NCBI RefSeq assembly: GCF_003364255.1 | Contig: NZ_NXLR01000011.1 | Location: 1 to 64,000, forward strand | Origin: Helicobacter marmotae | GTDB taxonomy: Bacteria; Campylobacterota; Campylobacteria; Campylobacterales; Helicobacteraceae | Direction of reading: 5' to 3' | DNA: 64,000 nt | In this document: piece by piece, positions 1 to 8,602 of the stretch | Position numbering within the stretch: position 1 is the stretch's first letter | Layout of the letters: each line of letters opens with the position of its first letter | Notes under the pieces: model-generated | Seen by the model: only the letters and a program-made list of their open reading frames with translations | Databases searched by the model: none | Told to the model about the DNA's origin: nothing | Translations under genes and position numbers: made by a program

Positions 1-98
1 AGCAAGCACACACCACTTGCTAGACCATTGAATCCATCTATAATGTTTATTGCATTACTCACACCTACAAGTGCAAATGTGGTGAAAAATAGACCGAT
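1..98 (-). pseudogene. Fragment of a WecA/MraY-family glycosyl-1-phosphate transferase (3' part outside window)
   Basis: Read on the minus strand from base 98 to base 1, the DNA encodes a stretch containing NAINIIDGFNGLASGV. This is the signature of the polyprenyl-phosphate N-acetylhexosamine-1-phosphate transferase family (WecA/Rfe, MraY), which loads the first sugar of O-antigen or murein precursors onto undecaprenyl phosphate at the inner membrane. In the family this motif lies near residue 150, so more than 400 bp of coding sequence should precede it. Instead a TAA stop lies directly upstream (bases 99-101), and I could not find the missing part in bases 100-516. The homology ends where the inverted-end element at 102-404 begins, so I infer a gene broken at that junction. 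The rest lies outside the window and was not seen. Confidence 0.55.
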
Positions 99-101
99 TT
101 A

Positions 102-404
102 TGTAGCCTTGAGAGTTTTAACACTTCATTTAAGCGATTTGTTGAGTAATTCAAGCGGTAGCTAAGTTTGTCAGCTCTTTTAGTCTTGGAAGAGCTGGGC
201 TGAAGAGTTTCTACTAGAATCACTAAAGAGATGATAAACTAACTACCTTTTGTTGAAGTTCAGCCCCTCTCACTTAAAAAGCCTTAAAAGATGCCTCTAT
301 GCCTTATGGGCTTTTAGCAAAATGGGGGCGAGCAAGAGTCTGCGATACCCTCTAAAAAATCTTTAATCTACACAATGAAGTGTTAAAATTTCTTAGGCTC
401 TACA
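102..404. mobile_element. Small element with inverted ends (MITE-like)
   Basis: A perfect 15 bp inverted repeat (TTTTAACACTTCATT at 116-130 and its reverse complement at 374-388) is extended outward by weaker matching (TGTAG..CCT on both sides), giving ends of about 29-31 bp around a ~300 bp body with no open reading frame. Size, lack of coding capacity and inverted ends resemble a miniature inverted-repeat element. No target-site duplication could be confirmed and no second copy was recognised in this window, so mobility is inference. The body contains one hairpin related to the composite repeats at 22, 36 and 52 kb. Confidence 0.35.
162..211 (+). repeat. Diverged hairpin of the GTCA...GAAGA repeat family
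   Basis: The stretch AAGTTTGTCA is followed by an 8 bp perfect stem, CAGCTCTT (172-179) with AAGAGCTG (190-197), then a GAAGAGTTT flank. The upstream TCAAGCGGTAGC also occurs beside composite repeat B (reverse strand, near 36700). It most resembles hairpins 36216-36257 and 51767-51808 but has different stem sequence. Confidence 0.5.
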
Positions 405-516
405 GAAGGCTCTAGAGATAATGAAAATGTAATGAGCACAATATGTCTTCAGCGATTCTCATAGTTTTTTATTTTTTAAATTATTATAGAATAGAGAGAT
501 CGCTTAAGGAGTATGT
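405..516. other. Intergenic leader of the 517 gene
   Basis: The stretch is A+T-rich. A ribosome-binding site AAGGAG (506-511) precedes the ATG at 517 by five bases, and a TATTATAGAAT-like stretch at about 482-492 could be the -10 region. No other gene was seen here. Confidence 0.35.
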
Positions 517-1056
517 ATGAAAATGTTATTTTATGTAGCTATGTTTGCTGCAGTGTTGCTTACAACAAGTTGTGCTTCAAAGAAGCCTGATACCCCGCCT
601 GCTAAACCCACTCAATTTTGCAAAAACCCCGAGTATCAAATCATATTAGGGGAAATACAAACACATAAAGATAATATCCTCTCAAAAGAAGAATTTATGC
701 CTATTTTGGATGTAGCATTAGCACAAAGTGGGTGCTTTGATAAAGTCAAAAAGCCCACAGACAATGTCTATAAACTTGATATTTTCTATAATCTCGCCCT
801 CTTGGAGACAAAAGAAAACACAAGTCTTCTTAGCTCTAAGGATAGTATAACACTTCGTGGTGATATGCAATTTAAGCTTACTCATACCTCTAAAAGCATT
901 GAGCAAAATGCCACAAGCACACTCAAGCTCAGTGAGAAAAAATATCTCGGCATAGGACAAGAGGTAGATATAAGTAAGGAACAAAAGGAAGATGTAATCA
1001 AACGTTGTTTAAAAACGATTTTTACCAATCTCTCAAATATGTCTAAAGGAGCGTAA
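517..1056 (+). CDS. Predicted lipoprotein, function unknown
   Basis: The 179-residue protein has a short charged N-terminus, a hydrophobic stretch and a lipobox ending LTTSC with the acylated cysteine at residue 19, so it should be exported and lipid-anchored in the envelope. The mature part starts with a proline/lysine-rich linker and then a soluble domain of roughly 140 residues. I do not recognise the family. The start is supported by AAGGAG five bases upstream. The stop directly abuts the ugd start (TAA then ATG), so the two genes are probably cotranscribed. Confidence 0.75.
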   Translation: MKMLFYVAMFAAVLLTTSCASKKPDTPPAKPTQFCKNPEYQIILGEIQTHKDNILSKEEFMPILDVALAQSGCFDKVKKPTDNVYKLDIFYNLALLETKENTSLLSSKDSITLRGDMQFKLTHTSKSIEQNATSTLKLSEKKYLGIGQEVDISKEQKEDVIKRCLKTIFTNLSNMSKGA

Positions 1057-2418
1057 ATGCAGGTTAGCATTGTTGGCAGTGGGTATGTGGGGCTTGTAGC
1101 GGGAGCGTGCTTTGCTCAAATGGGGAATCATGTCATCTGCCTTGATGTAGATGAAGCCAAGATAGAGGCTTTATCAAATGGGGAGATACCTATTTATGAG
1201 CCCGGCTTAGAATCGATGGTTAAAGATAATGTAGCCTTAGGGACACTCTCCTTTACTACCAATAAGCCCCAAGCCCTCCAAAATGCACAAGTGATTTTTA
1301 TCGCGGTGGGGACGCCTATGGGCGAAGATGGCAGTGCGGATTTAAGATATGTACAAAGTGTGGCAAAAGATATTGGCACATATATGCAGGCAGGCTATTG
1401 TGTGGTGGTTAATAAAAGCACCGTGCCTGTGGGGAGCGCAAAAATGGTGCGCGAAATTATAGAATCTATCTTGCAAAGTCGCGGTATAAAGGCAGGGTGC
1501 GGGGAGAGTGGCTTGGAATTTTGCTTTGATGTAGTGAGTAATCCGGAATTTTTAAAAGAGGGTGTGGCTATTAAGGATTTTATGAGCCCAGATAGGGTGG
1601 TGATAGGCTCAGATTCGGCACGTGCCCTTGAAGTGATGAAATCCCTTTATGCGCCGTTTTTACTCAAAAGTGATAGATTCCTTACTATGGGTATAGAATC
1701 TGCTGAAATGACTAAATATGCGGCAAATGCTATGCTTGCTACAAAGATTAGCTTTATTAATGAAATGGCTCAAATTTGCGAGAGGGTAGGGGCAAATATC
1801 AATGATGTACGTTTGGGGATTGGCTCAGATTCACGCATTGGCTATAGCTTTATTTATCCGGGTTGTGGTTATGGGGGGAGTTGCTTCCCTAAAGATGTGC
1901 GGGCATTAGAAAAAAGCGCACAAGATTCTGGCTATGAGGCAGTGATATTAAAAGCTGTGCAAGAAGTGAATGAAAAGCAAAAAATGCTTTTGGTAGAGAA
2001 GATTGTAGGGCATTTTGGAGAGGATTTAAGGGGAAAAACTTTCGCCCTTTGGGGGCTTAGCTTTAAGCCAGAGACTGATGATATGCGCGAGGCAAGCTCT
2101 TTAGTGCTTGTGAGGGAGCTAGTAAAGAGGGGAGCGAAGATTCAAGCATATGATCCAAAGGCATTTTCACAGGCTAAGTTTTATTTCAAAGATATTTTAG
2201 AGCATATTACTTTGTATTCAAGCAAATATGAGGCGCTTAAAAATGCACAAAGCCTAGTGCTTTTGACGGAATGGCGGGAGTTTAGAAGTCCGGATTTTGA
2301 AGAGATAAAAAAGCTTTTAAGCGAGCCTGTGGTTTTTGATGGGCGCAATATTTATCAGCATTGCCATTTAGCATCTAAAGGCTTTGTGTATTATCAAATT
2401 GGTGTTAGGAATTCATAG
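1057..2418 (+). CDS. ugd: UDP-glucose 6-dehydrogenase
   Basis: Cytoplasmic NAD-dependent oxidation of UDP-glucose to UDP-glucuronate, a precursor for surface glycans. The 453-residue protein has the N-terminal Rossmann motif GSGYVG (7-12), the KSTVPVG segment typical of the UDP-glucose/GDP-mannose dehydrogenase family, and the catalytic loop GYGGSCFPKD with Cys276. The C-terminal UDP-binding domain includes the conserved GLSFKPETDDMR stretch. Length is normal for bacterial Ugd. A relative acting on UDP-N-acetyl sugars cannot be fully excluded by eye. It lies in a surface-glycan neighbourhood upstream of a YwqK-like protein and a phase-variable glycosyltransferase. Confidence 0.9.
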   Translation: MQVSIVGSGYVGLVAGACFAQMGNHVICLDVDEAKIEALSNGEIPIYEPGLESMVKDNVALGTLSFTTNKPQALQNAQVIFIAVGTPMGEDGSADLRYVQSVAKDIGTYMQAGYCVVVNKSTVPVGSAKMVREIIESILQSRGIKAGCGESGLEFCFDVVSNPEFLKEGVAIKDFMSPDRVVIGSDSARALEVMKSLYAPFLLKSDRFLTMGIESAEMTKYAANAMLATKISFINEMAQICERVGANINDVRLGIGSDSRIGYSFIYPGCGYGGSCFPKDVRALEKSAQDSGYEAVILKAVQEVNEKQKMLLVEKIVGHFGEDLRGKTFALWGLSFKPETDDMREASSLVLVRELVKRGAKIQAYDPKAFSQAKFYFKDILEHITLYSSKYEALKNAQSLVLLTEWREFRSPDFEEIKKLLSEPVVFDGRNIYQHCHLASKGFVYYQIGVRNS

Positions 2419-2430
2419 AGGGAGCGAGCG

Positions 2431-3336
2431 GTGCTAAGGGTAGTATTATCTGTATTGGGGCTATTTAGCATTTGTGTGGGCTTAGAGCTTGAGATACGCA
2501 CGATTACTAAAAAAACGGCGGGAGAAGTCTTGCAAGGAAAGATTAGCTATATAAAAGGCACAGATATAAAGCATGGCAGGGAGGCGTGGTATAGTGGAGA
2601 GGGGCATTTACTCTATCAAATGCACTTTGTCAATGGGCGTAAAGAGGGCAGGGAGCTCAAATATTCACCTGAGGGGGAAGTGATTTATGATGCGTATTAT
2701 AAAAATAATAAGCTTCAGGGGGTAGCATGGGAGTTTTACCCGCATAATATCTTGCGCTCAGAGATTATCTACAATGAAGATAAAATACAAGATAAGGCAA
2801 AGTGGTATTATGAAAATGGCAAGCTTGCTAAAGAGGAGCATTATAATAATGGAATCTTAGAGGGCAAGAGTGTAGAGTATCATCAAAATGGCAAAATCGC
2901 TCAGCAGTATCATTATAAGAATGGCAAGCTTGATGGGCAAGCGCGGAAATTCTCTCCCAATGGTCAAACCATAGAAGTGGCTACATATCTTCAAGGTGTA
3001 AAAAATGGCGATGTGCGCGAATATTATGAAAATGGTGCCCTGCATAGAGAATCACATTATAAAAATGGACAGAAAGTTGGCTTTGAACGTAGCTATGATA
3101 CAAATGGTGCTTTAAGCACGGAGTTTGAGTATATTCAAGGAATCCCCGCTCAAGTGAAAGTTACATGGTTTTACCCTGATGGCAAGGTAAAAATGCAAAT
3201 GCTTTATGAGGATAATCAAGCCCTTTGGCAAAGAAGTTATAATAAATTAGGTGAGATTAGTGCAAAGCTTGATTGCAAGGCGGAGAATTGCTTATCAGGG
3301 CTCTCTCAAGTGCGCGCGCAAATGCAAGAAGAATAG
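2431..3336 (+). CDS. YwqK/MORN-variant repeat protein, probably exported
   Basis: The 301-residue protein starts with GTG behind a GGGAG site and has an N-terminal hydrophobic signal-like segment (about residues 1-18). The rest is a run of about ten repeats of roughly 22-24 residues built around Y-x-NG-K-x-x-G, for example YYENGKL and YHQNGKI. This is the MORN-variant repeat seen in proteins annotated as YwqK-family antitoxins. Such repeats form extended beta sheets. The toxin-antitoxin label attached to the family is not supported here because no toxin-like partner is visible, and the signal-like N-terminus suggests a periplasmic or surface role. It follows ugd by 12 bp. Confidence 0.7.
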   Translation: MLRVVLSVLGLFSICVGLELEIRTITKKTAGEVLQGKISYIKGTDIKHGREAWYSGEGHLLYQMHFVNGRKEGRELKYSPEGEVIYDAYYKNNKLQGVAWEFYPHNILRSEIIYNEDKIQDKAKWYYENGKLAKEEHYNNGILEGKSVEYHQNGKIAQQYHYKNGKLDGQARKFSPNGQTIEVATYLQGVKNGDVREYYENGALHRESHYKNGQKVGFERSYDTNGALSTEFEYIQGIPAQVKVTWFYPDGKVKMQMLYEDNQALWQRSYNKLGEISAKLDCKAENCLSGLSQVRAQMQEE

Positions 3337-3377
3337 ATTGCAAGAGTAGATGAGAGGGGGAGTTGGAAAGGAGTTAT

Positions 3378-4938
3378 ATGTTTAGGGCTAAGATGGGAAT
3401 ATTTGCTCAAATGTGTTTGGTTTTTATCTTTAGCTGTGCGTTGCAGATACTTATTTTGCATAATGGGCATGATTGGGGTGGAGACTTTTCTCAATATATC
3501 GCACAAGCTATAGCCATTGTCTCAGATTCTATAAAAGAGCAAATAGCTAATAATACCTTTATGATGAGCCATTGTGATTCACTTTTTGGTCCTTATGTGT
3601 ATCCGTGGGGGTTTCCTTTGTTGCTTGCACCATTGTATGCGATGTTTGGCTTGTCTTTTTATGCTTTGAAAATGGTAGGGGTCATAAGCTTTGGCTTGTT
3701 TGTCGCGGGGTTTTATTGTTTTTGTGCTTCAAGGCTTAAGAGAAGTGCTTGCATTATAGCAACACTCTTTTTTATGCTTAATCCGCTTCTTGTGGGGTTT
3801 GCAAATAATATTCTCTCAGATATTCCCTATCTTTGCGCAAGCTTTTTTGCCATATTGTGTTTAGAACGTCTGCTTGCGACCTCTGCGGGGGGGGGGGTAT
3901 AAGCCTCTTCTTTATGCGATTTTAGGGGGAATCTTTGCAAGTATAGCATTATGTATTCGCAGTAATGGGGTTATTATTTTCTGTGCATTTTTTGCGATGG
4001 AATGTCTGCTTCTTTTGAAATGCTTGCTGCCACAATCAAGGATTGCCAAACTTTGTCCATATAGTGCGCTTTGCTTAAAGAGCTTTTGGAGCATAGCCTA
4101 TATAATGCCATATTTGATTTGTCTCTTGTTTTTTGTCTTTATAGGCTATAGTTTCTCTTCATTTGGTGGTGAGGGGCATATAGGCGTTTTAGAATCTATA
4201 AGTTGGCAGAGTATTGCTAGAAATATGCTCTATTATATGGGTGTTTTTAGCGATTTTTTTAGCTTTCCTAATCCGCTTGAGTTGTTGTCTTTTAAGCCAA
4301 GCTACCTTATACCTAATCCTTTTGGGTTTGTGGCTTTTGTGCTTGCGTGTATATTTATGTTTATAGGGCTTAGAGAACGATATAAGCAAGATATGTTTTT
4401 TATACTTTTTGTGCTCGGCTCGTTGTGTATGTTGATTTTGTGGCCCGCCTTGCAGGGGATTAGATTTGTATTTTGTATGCTACCTTTTATGGTGTTTTGG
4501 TGTGCTTTTGGGGTTATGAGAGTTATGCAACGTTGCTCTTTAAGCCTTAAAATCATTTGTATAAGCTTAATGACCCTTACTCTGATGTTTTTTGCTTTAA
4601 AGATAGCCCATTTTGCCTATAGTCTGCATATTAAGCATAAAGAAGTGATATTAGAGAAGTACTACCCCGCCAATAACGCACAAAGTCAAGCCATATATAC
4701 ATATATTAAAGAGCATACACAAAGCCAAGATGTGATTATCTTTTTTAAGCCTAGAGTGTTGTATTTATTTACCAATCGCCTAAGCTTTGCTACACATACC
4801 TTAGATAAGCTTTTAGAAGCACAATATCTTTTGGATTATCGGGGTTTGAGCGTAGATGAAAGTTTTATGCCATATTTAATTCCTATCTTCAAGCAGGGAG
4901 ACTATACATTTTATAAAATTAATTATCATACGCCCTAG
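3378..4938 (+). CDS. Phase-variable membrane glycosyltransferase (GT39/ArnT-like), OFF in this sequence
   Basis: Two overlapping reading frames form one gene. The first runs from ATG 3378 (AAAGGAG at 3368-3373) to a stop at 3900-3902. The second continues in another frame from the G tract to 4938. They meet in an 11-G run (3887-3897). Deleting one G or adding two restores one frame of about 519 residues. The joined protein has many membrane segments, an early GHDWGGDFSQYIAQA stretch like the first periplasmic loop of dolichyl-phosphate-mannose/ArnT-type transferases with acidic catalytic residues, and a soluble C-terminal tail. Such enzymes use polyprenyl-linked sugars on the periplasmic side. 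Slipped-strand switching of surface-sugar genes by homopolymer tracts is well known in Helicobacter and Campylobacter. The acceptor is unknown. Confidence 0.75.
3887..3897. repeat. Homopolymeric G tract (11 G), contingency locus
   Basis: Eleven consecutive G residues lie inside the glycosyltransferase gene. With 11 G the upstream frame ends in GTA TAA right after the tract. With 10 or 13 G the upstream and downstream frames join. It is the only poly-G or poly-C run of this length I saw in the window. Confidence 0.9.
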
Positions 4939-4972
4939 CTTGCTTTATTTCAGCTTATAAGCAAACTTGATA

Positions 4973-4981
4973 TGCTACAAT
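4973..4981 (+). promoter_or_regulatory. Extended -10 promoter for the nitrilase-like/nif3/flgZ/waaA operon
   Basis: TG-C-TACAAT (TG 4973-4974, TACAAT 4976-4981) lies about 40 bases before the ATG at 5022. It fits the extended -10 form of epsilonproteobacterial housekeeping promoters. Confidence 0.45.
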
Positions 4982-5021
4982 GCTTTGAGACCCACTTAAA
5001 GCCATTAAAGAAGGATAATTA

Positions 5022-5792
5022 ATGAATCTTGCTCTCTTGCAGCTTCCGCCACTTGCCTCTAATGATGTGAGACTAAGCAAGTATTTACAGAGCTGCAAGA
5101 AGCAAAAGGTGCATTTAGCTGCATTTGGCGAATATGTGTTTTCTCCCTTTTATCGCGATGTGCTAAAAGATGCAAGATTCTATAAAGAATGCAATATGCT
5201 TATAAATACCCTAAAAAAGCTATCTCACAAATACAAGCTTGATATAGTAGCCCCCGTGATACATGCAAAAGAAGACAAACTTTATAAAAGTATCGTACTT
5301 ATTCAGCAAGAGAGTGTTCAATTCTACTATCCGCAACGTCTTATGGCTTATTCTCATTGGAATGAGAGAGACTTTTTTGATAATGCTTTGCCCAAATCGC
5401 CTAAAACCCCGCTTATTTTTGAAAAAGATGGTTGTAAAATCGCTCTTGTGAGTGGCTTTGAAGTCCATTTTGATGAGATATGGCTTAAATTGAAGCGTGC
5501 AGGCGTTGATGTGGTCATTATGCCTTGTAGCAATACATTTGCCTCACAAGAACGTTGGCGTATTTTAACCCAAGCACGGGCTTTTAATAATAATATGGTG
5601 ATCTTGCGTATTAATCGTATTGGCGAGCTTAACTATGATGGGGCGATATGGAGATTCTATGGGGATAGCCTTTTTGTGAATGCAGATGGGCATATAGAGG
5701 ATAGCCTTGAAGAAAGAGAGGGCGTGATGATAATAGAATTGCAAAGTGAGCAGATTAAAGATATACAAAAGCAATGGGGCTTTAGGGCATAG
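5022..5792 (+). CDS. Nitrilase-superfamily fold protein lacking the catalytic cysteine
   Basis: The 256-residue protein has the length and order of segments of a carbon-nitrogen hydrolase. The first catalytic position is kept (Glu37 in FGEYVF). The usual Lys is not evident in the YYPQRLMAY segment. The nucleophile motif, normally ICYDxRFPE, reads SGFEVHFDE, putting Gly145 where the cysteine belongs. The downstream WRILTQARAFNNN segment matches the family. It is therefore probably not an active amidase or nitrilase and may be a binding or regulatory homolog. It starts 30 bp after an SD-like AAGGATAA region and is followed 11 bp later by the nif3-like gene. Confidence 0.7.
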   Translation: MNLALLQLPPLASNDVRLSKYLQSCKKQKVHLAAFGEYVFSPFYRDVLKDARFYKECNMLINTLKKLSHKYKLDIVAPVIHAKEDKLYKSIVLIQQESVQFYYPQRLMAYSHWNERDFFDNALPKSPKTPLIFEKDGCKIALVSGFEVHFDEIWLKLKRAGVDVVIMPCSNTFASQERWRILTQARAFNNNMVILRINRIGELNYDGAIWRFYGDSLFVNADGHIEDSLEEREGVMIIELQSEQIKDIQKQWGFRA

Positions 5793-5803
5793 GAGGTAGG
5801 ATT

Positions 5804-6562
5804 ATGGCTTATAAAGTGAGAGATATATATGAGTTATGCGATAGCCTATCACCATTTGATAGCCAAGAATCATGGGATAAAAGTGGCTTAAATTTAGGAA
5901 GTTTGAATGATGAATGTAGCGACATAGTGGTTTGCCTTGAGCTTAGTAAAGAGATAGCCCTCTCTTTAAAGCCTCATACGTTGGTTATCACTCACCATCC
6001 TTTGTTTTTTAGAGCATTAAGTGCCTTTCATACAGATACATATCCTGCGAATCTTGCAAGTATTCTCATTGCTAAGCAATGCTCTCTTTTAAGCTTGCAC
6101 ACGAATTTTGATAAATCTCATTTGAATGCCTATCTTACGCATAATGTGCTCAAATGGAGGCATTTTCTCCCTCAAGGCTTGTGTATGTATGGGAGGATTG
6201 AGGCTATGCCTCTTATGGAGCTTGGGCATTATGTATGCTCTGCCCTTGGGGCTAGGAGTGTGAATGTAGTACAAGCGAGTGTAGATCATTTGATTGAAGA
6301 GGTGTATGTGGTCTGTGGGAGTGGCTGCTCTTTACTTGATTCATTGCCACTTTTGGAGCGAACTTGCTTTATTACCGGCGATATTAAGCACCACGATGCA
6401 ATGAGTGCTAAAAGTATGGGTATAAGTTTAATTGATATGGGGCATTATGAGAGTGAAAAGTATTTTGTAGAAATTTTTCAATCTATTTTGCAAAATGCAG
6501 GATATAAGGTTATAATTAAAGATTGTAAAAATCCATTCTCTTTATGCCTGCAGTCAAGTTAA
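5804..6562 (+). CDS. Nif3-like dinuclear metal-centre protein
   Basis: The 252-residue protein belongs to the NIF3/YbgI family, whose members form hexamers with a dinuclear metal site. The metal ligands are visible: THHPLFF in the N-terminal half, SLHTNFDKS, and a C-terminal GHYESEK histidine/glutamate pair. The family is sometimes annotated as a GTP cyclohydrolase, but its physiological reaction is not settled. An AGGAGG ribosome site precedes the ATG. The order nif3, zinc-ribbon coiled coil, waaA, pseudouridine synthase is conserved in Helicobacter and Campylobacter. Confidence 0.85.
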   Translation: MAYKVRDIYELCDSLSPFDSQESWDKSGLNLGSLNDECSDIVVCLELSKEIALSLKPHTLVITHHPLFFRALSAFHTDTYPANLASILIAKQCSLLSLHTNFDKSHLNAYLTHNVLKWRHFLPQGLCMYGRIEAMPLMELGHYVCSALGARSVNVVQASVDHLIEEVYVVCGSGCSLLDSLPLLERTCFITGDIKHHDAMSAKSMGISLIDMGHYESEKYFVEIFQSILQNAGYKVIIKDCKNPFSLCLQSS

Positions 6563-6589
6563 GAGATACCCCATATCCAAGGAGATGTA

Positions 6590-7345
6590 ATGAATAAACA
6601 TTTAGAAGAACTCATAAAAGTAGCGAGCTTTGATAAGCAAATTGATGATTTAGAGCCTAAGATTTCTCAAGCACGTTCTGGGCTTGATGAGAAAATCAAG
6701 CAAAAAGAACATATTTTAAAAGATGTAGCGGCTTTGGGCGAGGAGATTCATAATATTGAGCTTGAAATATCCCGCCATGATCGCAATATACAAGAGGCGT
6801 CTCTTAAATTAGAGCAAATCATCAAAAAGCAAAAAGAAGTGAAAACAGAAAAAGAAGTACGCGCCCTTGATGTGGAAAATGATATTGCCAAAGAGAATAT
6901 GACGCACTCTAATGCCGAGATAGAGCGACTTGAAGCATTGAAAAATGCTAAAACTGAACAAAAGCAAGCATATACCCCACAATTAGATGAATTAGATAAA
7001 GCCATACAAGAGCTTGAAGTGAAAACACAAAAAGAAGTAGAAGAAATTAAAAAAACACAACAAAAGCTTTTTGAACAAAAGCAAGCCCTTGTAACGCAAA
7101 TGGATAGCAAAATTACAGGCTTTTATGCCAAAATTAGACGTTGGGCATTAAATACGAGCGTTGTGCCTGTGTTTAAACAAGCTTGTGGCGGGTGTTTTAT
7201 TAGACTAAATGAGAGTATTTATAATGAGATTCTTAAGGGCAATGATATTATTAATTGCCCTCATTGTGGGCGTATTTTGTATATCAAGCCCGAAGAGTCA
7301 CAAGCAGATTTAGAAGAAAAGCCTAAGAAAAAGACGAAAGCATAA
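6590..7345 (+). CDS. Zinc-ribbon coiled-coil protein, HP0958/FlgZ-like
   Basis: The 251-residue protein has a long Glu/Lys-rich coiled coil (about residues 10-175) followed by a C-terminal zinc ribbon with two CxxC pairs (C199/C202 and C223/C226). This is the architecture of H. pylori HP0958 (FlgZ), reported to stabilise RpoN and to bind flaA mRNA, so a role in flagellar gene expression is the best guess. The assignment rests on architecture and on its position between nif3 and waaA. The far C-terminus is a Lys-rich tail. An AAGGAGATGTA site precedes the ATG. Confidence 0.85.
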   Translation: MNKHLEELIKVASFDKQIDDLEPKISQARSGLDEKIKQKEHILKDVAALGEEIHNIELEISRHDRNIQEASLKLEQIIKKQKEVKTEKEVRALDVENDIAKENMTHSNAEIERLEALKNAKTEQKQAYTPQLDELDKAIQELEVKTQKEVEEIKKTQQKLFEQKQALVTQMDSKITGFYAKIRRWALNTSVVPVFKQACGGCFIRLNESIYNEILKGNDIINCPHCGRILYIKPEESQADLEEKPKKKTKA

Positions 7346-7381
7346 TTGATATTAACTTGATATTAAAAGGAGGTGAATGCT

Positions 7382-8602
7382 TTGAAAAATCATATATCAC
7401 CCCCTTTTCCTTTTCTCTATTATCTTGCTTGTGTGCTCATTTTTGTGGTGGCTTTGCCTTTTTTAATTGTGAGTTCATTTCGCTCTAAACATCGCGATTC
7501 TATTCCTGCACGTTTTTTTCCATGGCATATTAAAAAGCTTGAATATGAGCCATATTATTGGTTTCATGCGTGTTCATTTGGTGAAATACGATCCTTGCAG
7601 CCACTCCTTAGCACACTTAGCACTGAATCTGCGCCTATTCTTATTACGACCATTACACACACTGGCTACAAAGAGGCAAAACGTCTTTATGAGCAGACAT
7701 ATAAGGCTCCTATTATGGTACGTTATTTGCCTTTTGAAATATTTTTATTTATGTGGGGGAGGCGTTGTGCCAAGCTCAAAACGCTTGTTGTTACAGAAGC
7801 GGAAATGTGGAAAATGCTTTTTTACTTTGCAAAATCTCATAATGCCCGCACTTTACTCCTTAATGCACGTATTTCTGAGCGTTCGTTAAAAAGCTATGAA
7901 CGCTTTGCGTGGTTTTATCGTGGGGTATTTGCACTCATTGATGAGGTATTGGCACAAAGCCATAAAGACAAGCAGAGATTAGAAGATTTAGGGGCGAGGA
8001 GCGTTGAGGTTTTTGGGAATCTTAAGACACTTAATACTCCATTGCTAAGCACTCATTATGCTAAGCCAAACTTGCCTGTATTTATCGCTGCAAGCACGCA
8101 TAAAGGTGAGGAGCTCCTTGTGCTTGAAGCCTTTAAGCAATATAAAGATGGCAAAAACGCACTTTTACTCCTAGCCCCCCGCCACCCTGAACGATTTAAG
8201 GAAGTCTATGAGTTAAGCAAGAGTATGTTTGCACATACAACTTTGTTTTCAAATAATGCCTTAGAGGGGGAGGGTGATGTCATTGTGGTTGATGTATTAG
8301 GGGAGCTAAATAACCTTTATGCGATAAGCGATGTAGTGATCCTTGGGGGGAGCTTTGTCAAAAATGTAGGAGGGCATAATCCCCTTGAGCCGGCATTTTT
8401 TGGAGCGAGGCTCATAAGCGGGGAGCATATTTTTAACCAATATGCGCTTTTTGAGGAGGTGGCAAATTATGTGTTAATCCCTCCACAAAGCCTTTTTGAT
8501 ACTCTCAATCGTTGGGAATCTCTTCTACCAACCTCCTTAAATGTAAGCTCGCACGAGAAGCTTAATGCCCTTGTAGCAAAGATACAATATGAGCAAAGAT
8601 AA
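7382..8602 (+). CDS. waaA: 3-deoxy-D-manno-octulosonic acid (Kdo) transferase
   Basis: Adds Kdo from CMP-Kdo to the lipid A precursor at the inner membrane face. The protein of about 406 residues has an N-terminal membrane anchor, the GT30-type N domain (WFHACSFGEIRS, VVTEAEMWK) and a C-terminal CMP-Kdo domain with GGSFVKNVGGHNPLEP. A longer GTG start at 7373 would overlap the ribosome site AAGGAGG (7367-7373). The TTG at 7382 sits eight bases after it and gives MKNHISPPFPF, so I chose TTG. The 3' end overlaps the next gene by 14 bp. Whether it adds one or two Kdo residues cannot be told from sequence. Confidence 0.9.
   Translation: MKNHISPPFPFLYYLACVLIFVVALPFLIVSSFRSKHRDSIPARFFPWHIKKLEYEPYYWFHACSFGEIRSLQPLLSTLSTESAPILITTITHTGYKEAKRLYEQTYKAPIMVRYLPFEIFLFMWGRRCAKLKTLVVTEAEMWKMLFYFAKSHNARTLLLNARISERSLKSYERFAWFYRGVFALIDEVLAQSHKDKQRLEDLGARSVEVFGNLKTLNTPLLSTHYAKPNLPVFIAASTHKGEELLVLEAFKQYKDGKNALLLLAPRHPERFKEVYELSKSMFAHTTLFSNNALEGEGDVIVVDVLGELNNLYAISDVVILGGSFVKNVGGHNPLEPAFFGARLISGEHIFNQYALFEEVANYVLIPPQSLFDTLNRWESLLPTSLNVSSHEKLNALVAKIQYEQR

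Noticed and set aside
2431-3336. Toxin-antitoxin system suggested by the YwqK family name
   Set aside because: The protein has a signal-like N-terminus and no toxin-like partner gene. The neighbours are surface-sugar genes.
3874-4938. Second half of the glycosyltransferase as an independent gene starting with TTG at 3874
   Set aside because: The TTG is inside the upstream coding frame and has no ribosome site. The two halves together make one complete transferase.
6748-7110. Ser/Cys-rich minus-strand frame of 120 codons
   Set aside because: It is the complement of the coiled-coil region of the zinc-ribbon gene. Glu/Lys-rich coding produces Ser/Phe/Cys-rich antisense frames.
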